Part shown: piece after piece, positions 11,144 to 21,720 of the stretch
Layout: each line of letters starts with the position of its first letter
Numbering within the stretch: the stretch's first letter is position 1
Assembly (NCBI GenBank): GCA_000733355.1
Contig: JNVV01000005.1
Coordinates: 1,516,335-1,580,334, forward strand
Source: Falciphora oryzae
Taxonomy: Eukaryota > Ascomycota > Sordariomycetes > Magnaporthales > Magnaporthaceae
DNA length: 64,000 nt
Direction: 5' to 3'
The notes under the pieces: model-generated
The model's input: only the letters and a program-made list of their open reading frames with translations
Databases searched by the model: none
What the model was told of the DNA's origin: nothing
Made by a program: the position numbers and the translations under genes

Positions 11144-14100
11144 ATGGACGCCTTTGCCGACGCCGTCGAGGACTCCGACACATGCCACGATGGCTGGGAC
11201 GCCATCCAGCCCGGCACCAGGGACATCGAGGTCCAGGCCGTCATCGCCGCCTCCTTGGGCTTTACCGCCTTCCTCGCCTTCTGTGTAAGTCGCCACGCCC
11301 CAGCCCACGGGCCGGCCCATGACCCCGCGACACCGTTCCCTACGCTTCGAGCCGCCGTTTACCGTTGCCATTCTGTTTGTTTGCGGCTAAGCCTAACCGT
11401 ACTCGCCGCTGTCTAGTTCCTACGACCACGATGGAAGTCCCTCTACGCCGCCCGAAAGCGACACCTCGACCCTGCCATCGGGCTCCCCCCACTCCCCGAC
11501 TCTCTGTTTGGATGGATCCCAGCGCTATACAGGATAACAGAGGAACAAGTTCTCTCCTGTGGAGGGCTTGATGCCTATGTGGTGCGTGCCCCGTTGAAGG
11601 TTCCCAGCTCAGCCAGCCCCTGACCATGTCGGCGCCATGCTAATATCAGTCCTTGCGGCAGTTCCTCTCCTTCTTCAAGATGGCGATCCGAATCTTCTGG
11701 ACCCTCCTCTTCTTCGCCGGCGCGGTGCTGGCACCCATCCACAACCGTTTCGAGAAGAGTCGCAAGTCGGGCGACGGATCCGACAAAAAAGACCACGCCC
11801 ACTACGTGCTCTGGCAGCAGTCGTCGAGGACAGGCTACGGCTATCCTGGCTACGCGCATGCGTTCAATGAGTCCAACCCCGACACCAGCTTCAACCCGGA
11901 CATGGGCTATCTCTGGGCCTACCTCGTCTTCACCTACTTCTTCACCTTCCTGGTGATCTGGTTCCTCAACTCCGAGACCTTCAAGATGATCCGCATCCGT
12001 CAAGAGTATCTCGGCACGCAGTCGACCATCACCGACCGCACCTTCAGGATCACGGGGATCCCCAAGGAGCTGCGGACCGAGGGCAAGCTCAAGGACCTCA
12101 TCGAGAGGCTCGAGATTGGCAAGGTCGAGAGCGTGACCGTCTGCAGGGACTGGAAGGAGCTTGACGCCCTGGTCGCCGAGAGAGCCGGCGTCCTCCAGAA
12201 GCTCGAGGAGGCATGGGCCGACTTCCGCAAGAAGTCCCCCTCGTACACGCCCGACGACGCCGTGCGCCGGAACAACAGCAGGTCCATGCTGGCGGGCATG
12301 AACGGCTCCTCGCCCGACGAGGAGGAGGCGGCGGGCGAGAACGAGCGGCTGCTCAGCGGCGAGGCGGGGGCGCACCAGTTCGCCGAGCGCGAGCGCCCGA
12401 CGACGCGCATCTGGTACGGCTTCCTGGGCCTGCGGAACCGCAAGACGGACGCCATCGACTACTACGAGGAGAAGCTGCGGCGGCTGGACGGGCGCATCGT
12501 CGCGGCGCGCAAGCAGCACTACGAGCCCGCCGACATCGCCTTCGCCACCATGGACTCGATCGCCGCGTGCCAGATGGCCATCCAGGCCCTGCTCGACCCT
12601 CACCCGGGCCAGCTCCTGACCAAGCTGGCGCCGGCCCCGTCCGACGTCGTATGGCGCAACACGTACACGGCCCGCAGCAGCCGCCGGCTCAGCTCCTGGG
12701 TCGTCACCTTTTGCGTCGGCACCCTGTCTCTGATCTGGTTGATCCCCGTCGCCTGGCTCGGCACGCTGCTGAGCCTGTGCACCATCAACGAGTACTGGCC
12801 GTCGCTCTCGCAGTGGCTGGCCCAGCACCAGACCATCAAGGCGCTCGTGCAGACGGGCCTGCCCACGGCGACCGTCTCGCTGCTGAGCGTCGCCGTGCCG
12901 TTCCTGTACGAGTGGCTCTCGCACAGGCAAGGGCAGCTCAGCCGCGGCGACGTCGAACTCTCCATCATCTCCAAGAACTTCTTCTTCAACTTCTTCAACA
13001 TCTTCATTGTCTTCAGCGTCTCGGGCACCGCGACCAACTTCTGGTCCGTCCTGCAGGAGGACATACACGACATCACGCTCCTGACGCGCCACGTCGCCCT
13101 CTCGATCGAGAAGCTCAGCAACTTCTACATCAACTTCATCATGCTCCAAGGGCTGGGCCTGTTCCCCGTGCGCCTGCTCGAGTTCGGCTCCGTGTTCCTG
13201 TACCCCTTCCTCAAACTGCTCGCCAAGACGCCGCGCGACCGCGCCCAGGCCGACCAGCCGCCCATCTTCAGCTACGGCTTCTACCTGCCAACGGCGCTGC
13301 TCGTCTTCATCCTGTGCCTGGTCTACAGCGTCCTGCCCGATGGCTACCTGGTCCTGATCCTGGGGCTGGTCTACTTCACGCTCGGCTACTTCACCTACAA
13401 GTACCAGCTGCTCTACGCCATGGACGCGCCCCGCCACGCCACGGGCGGCGCCTGGCGCATCATCTCGTACCGCGTCATCCTGGGCCTGCTCATCTTCCAG
13501 GCCGTCATGTCGGGAATCCTGGCACTGCAGACGGCCTACATCTGCGCCATTTTAGTGTTGCCGCTGCTGCTCGTCACGTGCTGGTACAGCTACTACTTCC
13601 GACGCCGCTTCGAGCCGCTGACAAAGTACATCTCGCTGCGCAGCATCCGCCGCGAGGAGCACCACCAGCACGGCGCCGACGGCGCCAGCGGCAGCGACGA
13701 GGAGGCGATTCTTGACGGTGACGAGGACCTCGAGTCGGGAAACCCGCCACCGGGCCCTTCTCACAATTTCGTCGTTCGAGCCGGCCGGCGGAGGCGGATG
13801 CTGCGGAGGATGAGCACCGTCGACGAGGACCGGGAGCGGGGGCTGCGGTTTGTCAACCCCAGCCTCGTGGTTCCGTAAGTTATTCTTTTTCCCTCCCGCC
13901 CTGCCTTCGTCCCCCCACAACCCTCCCGAACACAGGTGACTGACGCGATCGTTCGTTTGACGCTATCTAGACTCGAACAACCGTGGATCTACCACGACCC
14001 GCCCCCGATGATGCCCGAGCCTCAGCCTTCCGAGGCCGGCTCCGAGAGCGGAGACGTGTACAGGGATGAGTCGTTCGGCCCGGACCTGGAGTACCGCCAC

Positions 14101-14211
14101 CCTTCGCTGGTGTCTGGAGAGGGCGGCAGCAGCGGCGGCCTGGTTCGAGGAGGCGGTAGTACGTCGAGCTCGCTCAGCCTAGGTGACACGCACGTATGGA
14201 GGGACAACTGA
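11144..14211 (+). CDS. CSC1/OSCA/TMEM63-family membrane channel
   Basis: Exons 11144-11284, 11417-11581, 11662-13874 and 13971-14211 give 919 residues; donors are GTAAGT, GTGCGT, GTAAGT and acceptors CTAG, GCAG, CTAG, all in frame. The N-terminus carries the first membrane segment (AVIAASLGFTAFLAF), then FLRPRWKSLYAARKRH and the family hallmark GGLDAYV|FLSFFKMAI across the second intron. A cytosolic domain between membrane segments follows, containing TDRTFRITGIPKELR and VESVTVCRDWKELD. The C-terminal half is the multi-pass RSN1/CSC1 pore region (ISKNFFFNFFNIFIVF, a typical signature). The acidic, Ser/Gly-rich tail is cytosolic. Members are osmosensitive or mechanosensitive cation channels, or in yeast traffic factors such as Rsn1/Phm7. 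Which it is cannot be fixed from sequence. Confidence 0.93.
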
Positions 14212-14746
14212 CCGTGCGAACCTCGTGACGTCTTTCTTTAGGCACTTTTCGTTTTTCGTCATAATTCGAGGGCGGGCGCAAGGAACGAGGAGGTGGGTGG
14301 ACGAGAAGAGGGAGAATGATGTAATAACAGACTCGGGCTGGGAGGAGATATATCATCGCCGTCGGCTTCGACGGTGGCCTCCTGGGTTTCCTTTGTTTCT
14401 TAGAACATACTTAGCAGCATACAGACCCCCTACTAGTGATACCAATGTGTTTGAAGTCATTCGTTTCTATCCTTAGCCTCTTGCGCTTGCTCAATGTGCG
14501 TGCATAGCACCTAAAGCTCGACAGCAGCCTGCCCTGCCACAACAACCAGGAAGCAATGATATGCAATCACTAGATGGCCGCGCTCCCAACATATGCAGGC
14601 CCTAGCTCTATGGACGATCACCTAGTGGAAATGTGAAGCTTCCAAACATGACATTGCTTTCTCCGACCTGTCAAATATTTACAGATTTGACCTCGGACAC
14701 CCGAGGCTCAGCGACGCTACAATCTCATCCAAGTTTTCACTACGAC
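14212..14746. other. Short convergent intergenic region
   Basis: About 535 bases between two stop codons facing each other. No reading frame with support; expected to hold both 3' UTRs. Confidence 0.6.
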
Positions 14747-15727
14747 CTAACCACAGCTCCCATAGGCAGCCTGACACCAGCGCACATCACAATAATCAGC
14801 TCCCTCGCCGCACCAACCATAATCCGAGCAGCAAGGTCCAAATCCTGAGCCCGTACATCTCTGCCGACCGCCCTCGACACCACACCGTCCGTCCGTGCTC
14901 GCGTCTGAAGGCCTCGGGGCGGCCGTGCTTGTAGAGGTGCTTGTAGAGGTGCTTGTAGAGGTGCTTGTAGAGGTGCTTATGGTAGTCGTGCTTGTAGAGG
15001 TGCTTGTAGAGGTGCTTGTAGAGGTGCTTATGGTAGTCGTGCTGGGAGCAGAACTGGTGCTAGAGCTAGTAGTTGTGCTAGAGCTAGTAGTTGTGCCGGT
15101 TGCAGACGAAGATGTGGACGACGAGATCACCCCGCCACAGGACCCAAAAGCGGACCGGCAGCCGACGGCGCAGTACTCGGGCCCGTTCCCGCACCAGTAC
15201 CACTCGGAGCAGCAGTTGCCGAACGCGGAGCCCGCGCACGTGGTGATGTTGCCGCACTGCCCGTTGAGGCTGATGACCAGGGTGCCGCCTGGCAGTGGCG
15301 GTGACGTGGAAGTGGTGCTTGTTGTCGACGTGCTTGTGGAGGTTGTCGTCCTGGAGCTAGTAGTGCTCGTTGTAGACGTAGTCGTGGGCGGCGGCGGCGG
15401 CGGCGGCGGTGCATCTCCGCAGCGGCCGAACTGTGCCTGGCACCAGCGCAGGTCGCAGTGGTCCGGGCTGTCGCCGCACCAGCCGTAGTCGGAGCAGCAG
15501 AGGTTGCTGGGGCAGCGCCTGTTGCCGCCTTGGACGCCGCAGTCTGACGCGAACTGGCGGCGGACGAGCTTGAAGTGGTGCAGCTCCACGGCGTCGGACA
15601 TGTCGGGGAGGCTAAGCATGCCGCGTCGGGCAATCATGCCCTGGAGGTCGCTGCCGTGGGCCAGGAGGATTTGGCATGACAAGAAGGCTAGGAGGAGATG
15701 GAGCATGTTGGCGAATGTGTAGGTCAT
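14747..15727 (-). CDS. Secreted protein with three hevein-type chitin-binding domains
   Basis: A single 326-residue exon. Residues 1-25 form a signal peptide (MLHLLLAFLSCQILLAHG core), followed by a short propeptide-like stretch ending LVRRQ, a possible Kex2 site. Three ChtBD1 domains follow: about residues 63-103 (CCSDYGWCGDSPDHC), about 155-200 (CCSEWYWCGNGPEYC) and the last 45 residues (CCSDYGWCGEGADYC). Each has the eight-cysteine spacing and the aromatic chitin-contact residues. Between them lie a proline run and long Thr/Ser linkers that would be heavily O-glycosylated. No catalytic domain is present, so it probably binds chitin in the fungal wall or shields it from plant or microbial chitinases; that role is an inference. 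The second domain has the most divergent start (QCGNITTCAG). Confidence 0.92.
   Translation of the reverse strand: MTYTFANMLHLLLAFLSCQILLAHGSDLQGMIARRGMLSLPDMSDAVELHHFKLVRRQFASDCGVQGGNRRCPSNLCCSDYGWCGDSPDHCDLRWCQAQFGRCGDAPPPPPPPPTTTSTTSTTSSRTTTSTSTSTTSTTSTSPPLPGGTLVISLNGQCGNITTCAGSAFGNCCSEWYWCGNGPEYCAVGCRSAFGSCGGVISSSTSSSATGTTTSSSTTTSSSTSSAPSTTTISTSTSTSTSTSTSTTTISTSTSTSTSTSTSTSTSTAAPRPSDASTDGRCGVEGGRQRCTGSGFGPCCSDYGWCGEGADYCDVRWCQAAYGSCG
14925..15045 (-). repeat. 12-bp coding minisatellite for Thr-Ser linker
   Basis: Two blocks of a 12-base unit (plus strand gtagaggtgctt) separated by the unit atggtagtcgtgctt encode alternating Ser-Thr in the linker before the third chitin-binding domain. 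The near-identical units suggest recent slippage, so linker length may vary between strains. Confidence 0.85.
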
Positions 15728-16687
15728 GATGGAGGTGCTTCTGGCTGGCGTGGATGTCCAAGGGATTGGCCCCTATGGGGGAGGGACTGAATGGGGTGCT
15801 CTTGGGCGTCCACCTCTCCAGGTCATCCTGGCCAACAGATCTGGGGCTTCTGCGGAAGATATAGCTCGAGGAAGGAGGAGCTTCGGCAAAAGTCGCGGAG
15901 AAAGACACCATTCTTGGGGTAGAACTAGCCGGTGACGACGTGGAGGTGGAGAAGTTGGGGTCATGGAGCGCCAGAACGGCGCTGCCGGCCCGGCCTGGGT
16001 GTCACCGTCATCTGGATATTGCTGCCGGCGGTGCAAAGCTGCCAGAGGCGCCCGTCGGCTAAATGTTGTGGCGCCGTGGAATGGATTGACTGTCGGCAGG
16101 GCAGGGCTGGGCTGGCAGCCACCCGGAGAGGGAGAGACGAAGCGGAGCTCGGCATGACGGAGGTACCTGGCATGATCTTGCCGATAACAGAGCAGTGCTA
16201 AATGATGATCCCCCAATGTCAGTCTCTGTCCTTGTTTGGCAGGGTCTGCTGCCACGCGGTTGGTCTTGGCACCTCGGGCCTCGGAGGTGATTCCGGAGAC
16301 AGGATAAATGACGTGTAATGGACTTACACCTGCAGATAGAAATGACCGGCCTTTTGCACAGGCGTGGGGCTTTGTGCCGCTGGTACCTGTTGCTGGTCCG
16401 GAATGCTTTTGGACCGGGCCTGTGTCTTTTGTTAGGCCCGATGCGCCCCAACGCCACTTGAGAACTCGCGGGGGGAGAAGTACTCACACCAAGCCGTACT
16501 CATAGCCGCAGCATGTCTCGAGAGGCAAGTACCGGAGAGAACATTGACCGAGATCCCGGGCTGACTGTTGAGAAAAATGGCAGCAGCCGTAGCATGAATA
16601 GCAGAAGGTCGGGATACCGGCGGGCGCAATGTACTCCCCCGCGGGTGCGACCGGGCCACGGGCCGGGGGCGGGTGCAAGCCCTGGTT

Positions 16688-16793
16688 AGCGAGGCGCCCG
16701 GGAGGGAACCGAGCTACGCGGTCAGGACGATGGGGAGCAGAGCTACACGGCCAGGACGGTGGCCCGGCCGTATAGCGTCCCGGACGCCTCGCT
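16688..16793. repeat. Inverted repeat with 16-base arms flanking a duplicated unit
   Basis: Arm 16688-16703 (agcgaggcgcccggga) and arm 16778-16793 are complementary at 15 of 16 positions. The 74 bases between contain two copies of a 22-base unit (16712-16733 and 16741-16762) that differ at a few positions. It could be a short structured or transposon-derived relic; no target-site duplication was identified. Confidence 0.6.
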
Positions 16794-16987
16794 GGGTGAT
16801 CCGGTGTACGCCGGAAAGGTGTGCAGGGCAGGTCGGGGGGAAGTGAATAAATAAATAAAGAATTAAAAGAAGAATATCAATTAAAAATGAAAGTGAAGAT
16901 GAAAAAAATACTCGAAGAATGAAGGTAATAGACGAGGAGACTGAGAGCGAATGTCCAGCAGTTGAAGCATGGAGAGAGTGAAGAGAG

Positions 16988-17026
16988 GATCAGAAGAGAA
17001 GATCAGAAGAGAAGATCAGAAGAGAA
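16988..17026. repeat. 13-bp tandem repeat, three units
   Basis: Three consecutive exact copies of gatcagaagagaa within a purine-rich stretch. Simple slippage repeat. Confidence 0.9.
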
Positions 17027-19529
17027 GAGAGGACTGCTCAGGGCGCAGTGAGACTTTTGATCTGATGGGCCCCGAGAGTAGCGGAAAACGGAAGGCGCCG
17101 CAAGGAAGGAGCGTGATGGGCCCATGCCAGGACGCGTGGACTCAACATTTCAGCCTTGAGGAGGAGACACGGCAGCCGCAGAGGATCTTCACCCAGTCGG
17201 CGCCATTCAGGCAGCACTTGCATGTGTGCAGCTAGGGCTTTCACGATCTTGCTGGGACGGAATCTACGCAGGATGGCTGGACCTCTGTGCCCATCCGGAC
17301 ACCAGTGAGCACAGCCCTAGGAAGACACATGCACTGAAGCAGGGACAAACCTTTCCTCTAACTCGTAGACATCGGGTGATCGTACGATCCTGCCCCTCAG
17401 GTAGATGGTGGTTTGAGGTCTCTGTGAGGGTCGGTGGGGGCAAGGGCATGCCCATAGAAGGTTGAGAACGGGCCTGCTCAACGTCTGCCAGGTCCCGCAT
17501 TGCTATTTTCACTTGACTCTGTTCCAGTTGTAGGAAGGAAGCAAGCACTGTGCTGAAGCTGCCTTGAGAGCTGATGGTTGTTGAGGCTTTACGGTTCGTC
17601 AAGCCTAGCTCAGCCGCGCTTATTCCTGAGTCTGGCGTGGAAGATTCCTCTTCGGACCTGGCAGTGCTCCATCCAACAAAGCCGCGTGCCACAGCCCAGA
17701 AGCCCGCCTCCAAGCTGCCTTTAGCGTCACCACATTCCGTATCTTCCTGAAGCTAGGCAGGACCTTTTTATGTCCCCACCGTTGGAAGGAGGCTCTCCGT
17801 AGACTTCGTTGACCTCAAGCTGCTTCCCAAATCTCACCGAGAACAGGCGGTGCAGGGAGGCTGTTGCACAAGTTCTACCGAGGGAGTGCAGCCTTCCTCT
17901 AGCAGCGACGATGTGCTGGCAAGATCTGGTCTGCCCGTCCGTTGCTAGCCTGCATGTCAGTTGATAGGCGTGCCCCTTCCTCTCTGGTGGTTCTCGGAGC
18001 TAGGTTCCAATTCCCTAACTGCGCTCCCACCCTTGCAACATGGCCACCTGTCCAGCATTCTCCAGGCTCTGGAGGGAGGAGCTTGGATCCACCGGTACAC
18101 ATCCCCCCTCATGCACTGGGGATATCCTCGAAACGCCACGTGAGGGCATGTGAAGGACGATGGAAGGGACGGCGATGACAGCAGGGTGCCCGTGTTGGAG
18201 CCACGAGGAGCTCTTTCTACTCGTGCAGATTGTAGGCCATGGAATTTACTGTCATCCTTGGTATCAATATCCTGAGTTCTGCCGTCGTTGCCCATGCTAG
18301 CTCTCGCACCCACGCTCATCGCCTTGTGCTTGGTCTCGGACGGTGACCGAGGGTTTCGTTTTTCGTTCCCTGCATGCCATAATGCTGCCTGTAGGCGGTG
18401 TCGCTTCCTGATTTACTCATTCTCGGCCCTGCAGATTAAGCCTATTTCTGATGTCTGGGTTTTTCTTCGCCCATCACCGTGTCGAATATTCGTGTCTTTT
18501 CACCTTTGTTTCGCCACGTTTTGCACGCCCGTCCCCGGCCCATCGTTATCACGTGATGATCTCACAGTAGTGAGAAGTGCCCTCCAATAACTCGTAGATA
18601 GTCCTGAATGCTGGACAGCGGTTAGGAACGGCTCCATCTGGATCACTAGCGCGATGGATAGCGTTGGGCTTGGATGCACCAGGGCCTACGTGGGCCCGAT
18701 ACGGCGCCAGCACGTCGTCGCGGGTGGGCTTGCTGGTCGGGTCCCGCTCATATGCATCAGTCCCTAGCTTCCATTTGGCTCGTTTGTTGGCACTCCCTCA
18801 TGCTATTAACTATTCCCGCATGCCTTCAGACGGTCGCCTCGTCAAAAAGCAGCGTGCCTGTGCCGTTGGTGTAACGGGCGCATGACGACGGTATCTGATG
18901 GCCACGTCTCCGGTCAGTGCCGACGTTGATATTTGTAAATAGCTTCATCAGGGGAACAGATATTCACTGGGTCGGATGCCTGCATGGCTCAATCTCACTC
19001 GGCCACGCGAGCGCGAGCACTTGGCAGGAGTCCGCCGATCCCCACACGACACGCAGACTTGGGGCTTTGGGCCGCAAATGTTGTGGGGGAAGCTAGTCTA
19101 GTCTCGGGCACCCAACCCCAGCTGCCATGGAGGAGCAAAGACAATTCACCCAATCGTGTTCCAATGTCTGGTATTTCTCGATCGCGTATTGGAGCTTCTG
19201 TTCCTTGTCCGGACCGCTCGTGGGGCAGCGCCGTTGGGCTTCTTTGATGCGGCTAGTCCCCTTCCGCGCTTGGCGTCAAGCGCGTTGCATCCAATCATCG
19301 ATGTGTGCGTTGGTTGCTGAACGGCAGCGTGGGAATGGTTCTTTATTGTTGAAGATGAAGGGTTCGACAGATAACAAAGTCCTGCGAACGTGGGTATTTC
19401 AAAGACGGGCAGGCCACACCATTCTCTGCCCTGTCTTGTCTCGTTTCCATCTCTAAGCAGTGCCAACTCTCTTCTCTCCCGATACCTTCTCGGCCCTGGC
19501 CGAACGGTGAAATACATACTTGAGAAACA

Positions 19530-19952
19530 ATGGAGCGCCCAGCAACACTTGTCAGGCGGTACTCGGTCCGCGAGTCCTCGGTCTACCACTGCCGCCGCTG
19601 CCCTCGCTTTATCCCCTTCCAAAACGAACAAGATCTGCGCCGGCACGAGGACGCCATGCACCAGGCCCGATCCCCAGCCACCTGCGACGAGCGCGCCCGC
19701 CTGCTCAAGGGGTTCTTCTGCTTAGACGCCTGGGACCCCAAGAGCTCCAAGAGACACGCCCGCATCAGCATGATAAGCGACGAGCTAGAGAACATCGACG
19801 GCCTCCCCCGTCGTCGGAGCAACAGCTTCGCCGCCGAGTCTCCCACCGGGATGGACGAGGTTCGGACGTTCAGAGTCGAGGCGAGAGGACGGAGGCTGAG
19901 TCGGGTGTTTGATGGGGACTGCGAGCTTGCTTCGCCGGTGCCGCCGTCATAG
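19530..19952 (+). CDS. Small C2H2-type zinc-finger-like protein
   Basis: A single-exon 140-residue frame. Residues 18-44 read YHCRRCPRFIPFQNEQDLRRHEDAMH, that is C-x2-C, a hydrophobic spacer and H-x4-H, a single C2H2 finger. A further C-containing stretch (TCDERARLLKGFFCLDAWDP) follows, then a Ser/Arg-rich tail with DGLPRRRSNSF, a likely phosphorylation-type motif. One finger alone rarely suffices for sequence-specific DNA binding, so RNA or protein binding is equally possible. A plus-strand ATG follows an A-rich leader (gagaaacaatgg). It stands alone in a gene-poor stretch. I do not recognise an orthologue. Confidence 0.62.
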   Translation: MERPATLVRRYSVRESSVYHCRRCPRFIPFQNEQDLRRHEDAMHQARSPATCDERARLLKGFFCLDAWDPKSSKRHARISMISDELENIDGLPRRRSNSFAAESPTGMDEVRTFRVEARGRRLSRVFDGDCELASPVPPS

Positions 19953-20611
19953 GAGGGGAGCTGCGTTTCTGTTCCTTTGGAACGTAGAAGCGACAAGTCG
20001 TCTGCCTCGCCGGTGGCGCATCGGAGGCGGGGAGGCTGGGCGGGCTAGGGACGTGGAAGTCGTCTGGCGGGCGGTAGAGGGCGTCGTCCGGCATCTTTGG
20101 CGCCGGAGGTGTTCTCGATACAGTGGGAGGAGCAAGGAAGCGGCACGGCACGCTCGGTCGATGTGGGGAGGGGTGCTGGGAGGCGCGTAGTCCGGCGTGG
20201 TGCTGATCGGACGGGGCTTGGGGGGGTACGGCGAAGGAGGCGGATGACGAGCCGGTGGCCGCATCTCGACAATTGTTCTCGGCGCGATCCTGGGGCCTCT
20301 GCGCAGACATCAACAATGCTGGCTGCTGCCTTGCGTTAATCGATGGATTGGATGTAAATGACAGACTGTATCTGCTGGGTGTCAGAAAGAGAGTGGATGC
20401 TTTAAGATTGCACTAGCATTGGGCCAGTTTTACGGATTTTGTTTTCGTCGGGGGTGCTTTTTGACAGGCAGGTACGGCGAACCCGGTTTTTTTTTTTTTG
20501 CACTTGGTCTTTATCACTCCGGCACGCTCTTGTATATAAAGCCAAAGGATTTCTAGCCCTCTACCACGTTCGTTTTAATTATCAGAGATGCAGATCAATC
20601 TTCTCCCCCTC

Positions 20612-20655
20612 TTCCAGGCTTCCCGCGTAGATGCTCGCCTCCTGTTTCTGCTCTG
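20612..20655 (-). pseudogene. SF3B4/Hsh49-like RRM fragment, copy 1
   Basis: On the minus strand it reads EQKQEASIYAGSLEEG, an altered version of the start of the first RNA recognition motif of SF3B4/Hsh49. Only about 15 codons are alignable before similarity ends. It lies just outside the left end of the solo LTR. Confidence 0.4.
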
Positions 20656-20681
20656 AGGTGATCGGTGCATATGTTAATGAC

Positions 20682-21202
20682 TGTTGGTAGGAGTAGGTAC
20701 TCCTGTAGGCACGGAGATCTCCAAATGGGGTAACGACGATCCTTTATATCAAAGGATCGACTTATTATTATGCACGAAGAGGAAAGGATCTAAGGGCCCG
20801 TCCTAGACTAGCGGTTTTTTGGTTTTTTGCTAAAATTTTTCTAAAGATTGAAAGCCTTGTATTAAAAAAAACCTTATGAAAAGAATTTATATTATTTAAA
20901 ACCGCATCTATGTTGACTTGTTTTTGCTACCCTGCCTTCGGTGTCGATATATTTTAGAAAAAAGTTGAGCAAAAAACCAAAAAACCAAAAAACCGTTAGT
21001 CTAGGACAGGCCCTAACTGTTAAAGAGGGAGCAAGAGTGAGGCTATATATACATGTTCTGGATCGGCCAAAAGCCGTTCCCCTGCTTCCCAACCTCCCAA
21101 GCCCTCGGGCCCTGAAATCCCGTAATCAGAGATCACGGGACCGGAGGATCCAGACCTCTCTGTATCTTACCGATTACCTGCGCCGGTCAACGCAATCCAA
21201 CA
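20682..21202 (+). mobile_element. Solo LTR (copy A), with a MITE inserted
   Basis: The element starts TGTTGG and ends CCAACA, as LTRs do, and is flanked by the identical 5-bp target duplication ATGAC at 20677-20681 and 21203-21207. Without the 220-bp MITE and its 3-bp duplication it is 298 bases, matching the 300-base inverted copy at 38917-39216. It includes a TATATATA promoter-like box near 21044 and an internal palindrome around the gatctctgatcacggg-type sequence. No internal retrotransposon coding region is adjacent, so it is a solo LTR left by LTR-LTR recombination. Confidence 0.9.
20794..21013. mobile_element. 220-bp MITE nested in solo LTR, TAA target duplication
   Basis: Ends are GGGCCCGTCCTAGACTA at the left and its near-complement at the right (…TAGTCTAGGACAGGCCC), extending through repeated ggttttttggttttttgct for about 35-40 bases, with one additional ggtttttt unit at the right. 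TAA flanks both ends (20791-20793, 21014-21016). The interior is AT-rich and non-coding. A 3-bp TWA duplication with GG-rich terminal repeats is typical of PIF/Harbinger-type MITEs; that family assignment is an inference. The inverted LTR copy at 38.9-39.2 kb lacks it, giving an empty-site comparison. Confidence 0.9.
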
Positions 21203-21237
21203 ATGACAAACAATATCTGTTGGACATTCCCCACACA

Positions 21238-21300
21238 AGCGCCTCGCCAAACCGCTCGTCCAGGTTTCCCACGTAAATGGTCGCCTCCTATTCTGCTCTC
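21238..21300 (-). pseudogene. SF3B4/Hsh49-like RRM fragment, copy 2 (frame-broken)
   Basis: The minus strand closely matches copy 3 at nucleotide level (aggaggcgaccatttacgtg vs aggaggcgaccatctatgtg), but a small change shifts the frame within the motif. It begins shortly after the right end of the solo LTR. Confidence 0.5.
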
Positions 21301-21341
21301 AGCGTCTGTTCAATCAAATACAGATCAATCCTCTAGGCCTA

Positions 21342-21491
21342 TTGCGTGCCCTCTACTTTGCAATAGCCGGGCGTCTCCCACATGAGCGCCTCGCCGAACC
21401 GCTTGTCCAGGTTTCCCACATAGATGGTCGCCTCCTTATTCTGCTCCCAATGTCGGTTCGACATTTTGGCGGCTGTGTAAATATCACCCAT
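21342..21491 (-). pseudogene. SF3B4/Hsh49-like RRM fragment, copy 3
   Basis: This minus-strand frame reads MSNRHWEQNKEATIYVGN then LDKRFGEALMWETPG before stopping. It aligns with the start of RRM1 of the U2 snRNP factor SF3B4/Hsh49, where an EATxYVGNLD...ALLWE pattern is conserved. The domain ends after about 30 residues, so this is a fragment, not a working splicing factor. The parent gene is not in the window. Confidence 0.6.
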
Positions 21492-21569
21492 AATGTTAGC
21501 CTGGTGCCTCTGTTCGGCGGCCGCAGAGTTGTGGGGAATGTCACAAAGGGAGTGGATAATTACCTCAAA

Positions 21570-21720
21570 GCTGATCAACTTTGGGTCAGTATCACGGACC
21601 TCATCGACGTCACAGATGCTCCCTAGCAGTTACAGAGCATCCGGGCTGCCCTGCGGTAGAATGCAGCATACTCGTGTATGTAGGGCCAGAGGGTCTCCCT
21701 TGGTCTTGTCCGGGTGGCGA
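21570..21720. repeat. Dispersed repeat, copy 1
   Basis: The sequence gggtcagtatcacggac...gatgctccctagcagttac...ctgccctgc is clearly alignable with 43640-43795 in the same orientation, with scattered substitutions and small indels. The nature of the parent element is unknown. Confidence 0.75.

Larger units (their letters stand above)
15728..19529. other. Gene-poor stretch of 3.8 kb
   Basis: No gene with family support. Frames on both strands around 15.8-16.3, 17.3-17.7 and 18.0-18.3 kb reach 120-160 codons without domains. The minus-strand frame 17264-17713 has the most protein-like composition (TTISSQGSFSTVLASFLQL) but no recognisable neighbours or start. AT-rich sequence lies at 16835-16960. 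Local repeats are listed separately. Confidence 0.45.

Noticed and set aside
11575..13437. 620-codon open frame on the minus strand opposite the CSC1-like gene
   Set aside because: An antisense shadow of a GC-rich coding region; the plus frame has the family motifs and matching introns.
15773..16255. 160-codon minus-strand frame upstream of the chitin-binding gene
   Set aside because: Pro/Arg-rich, no domain, and it overlaps the expected promoter of the chitin-binding gene.
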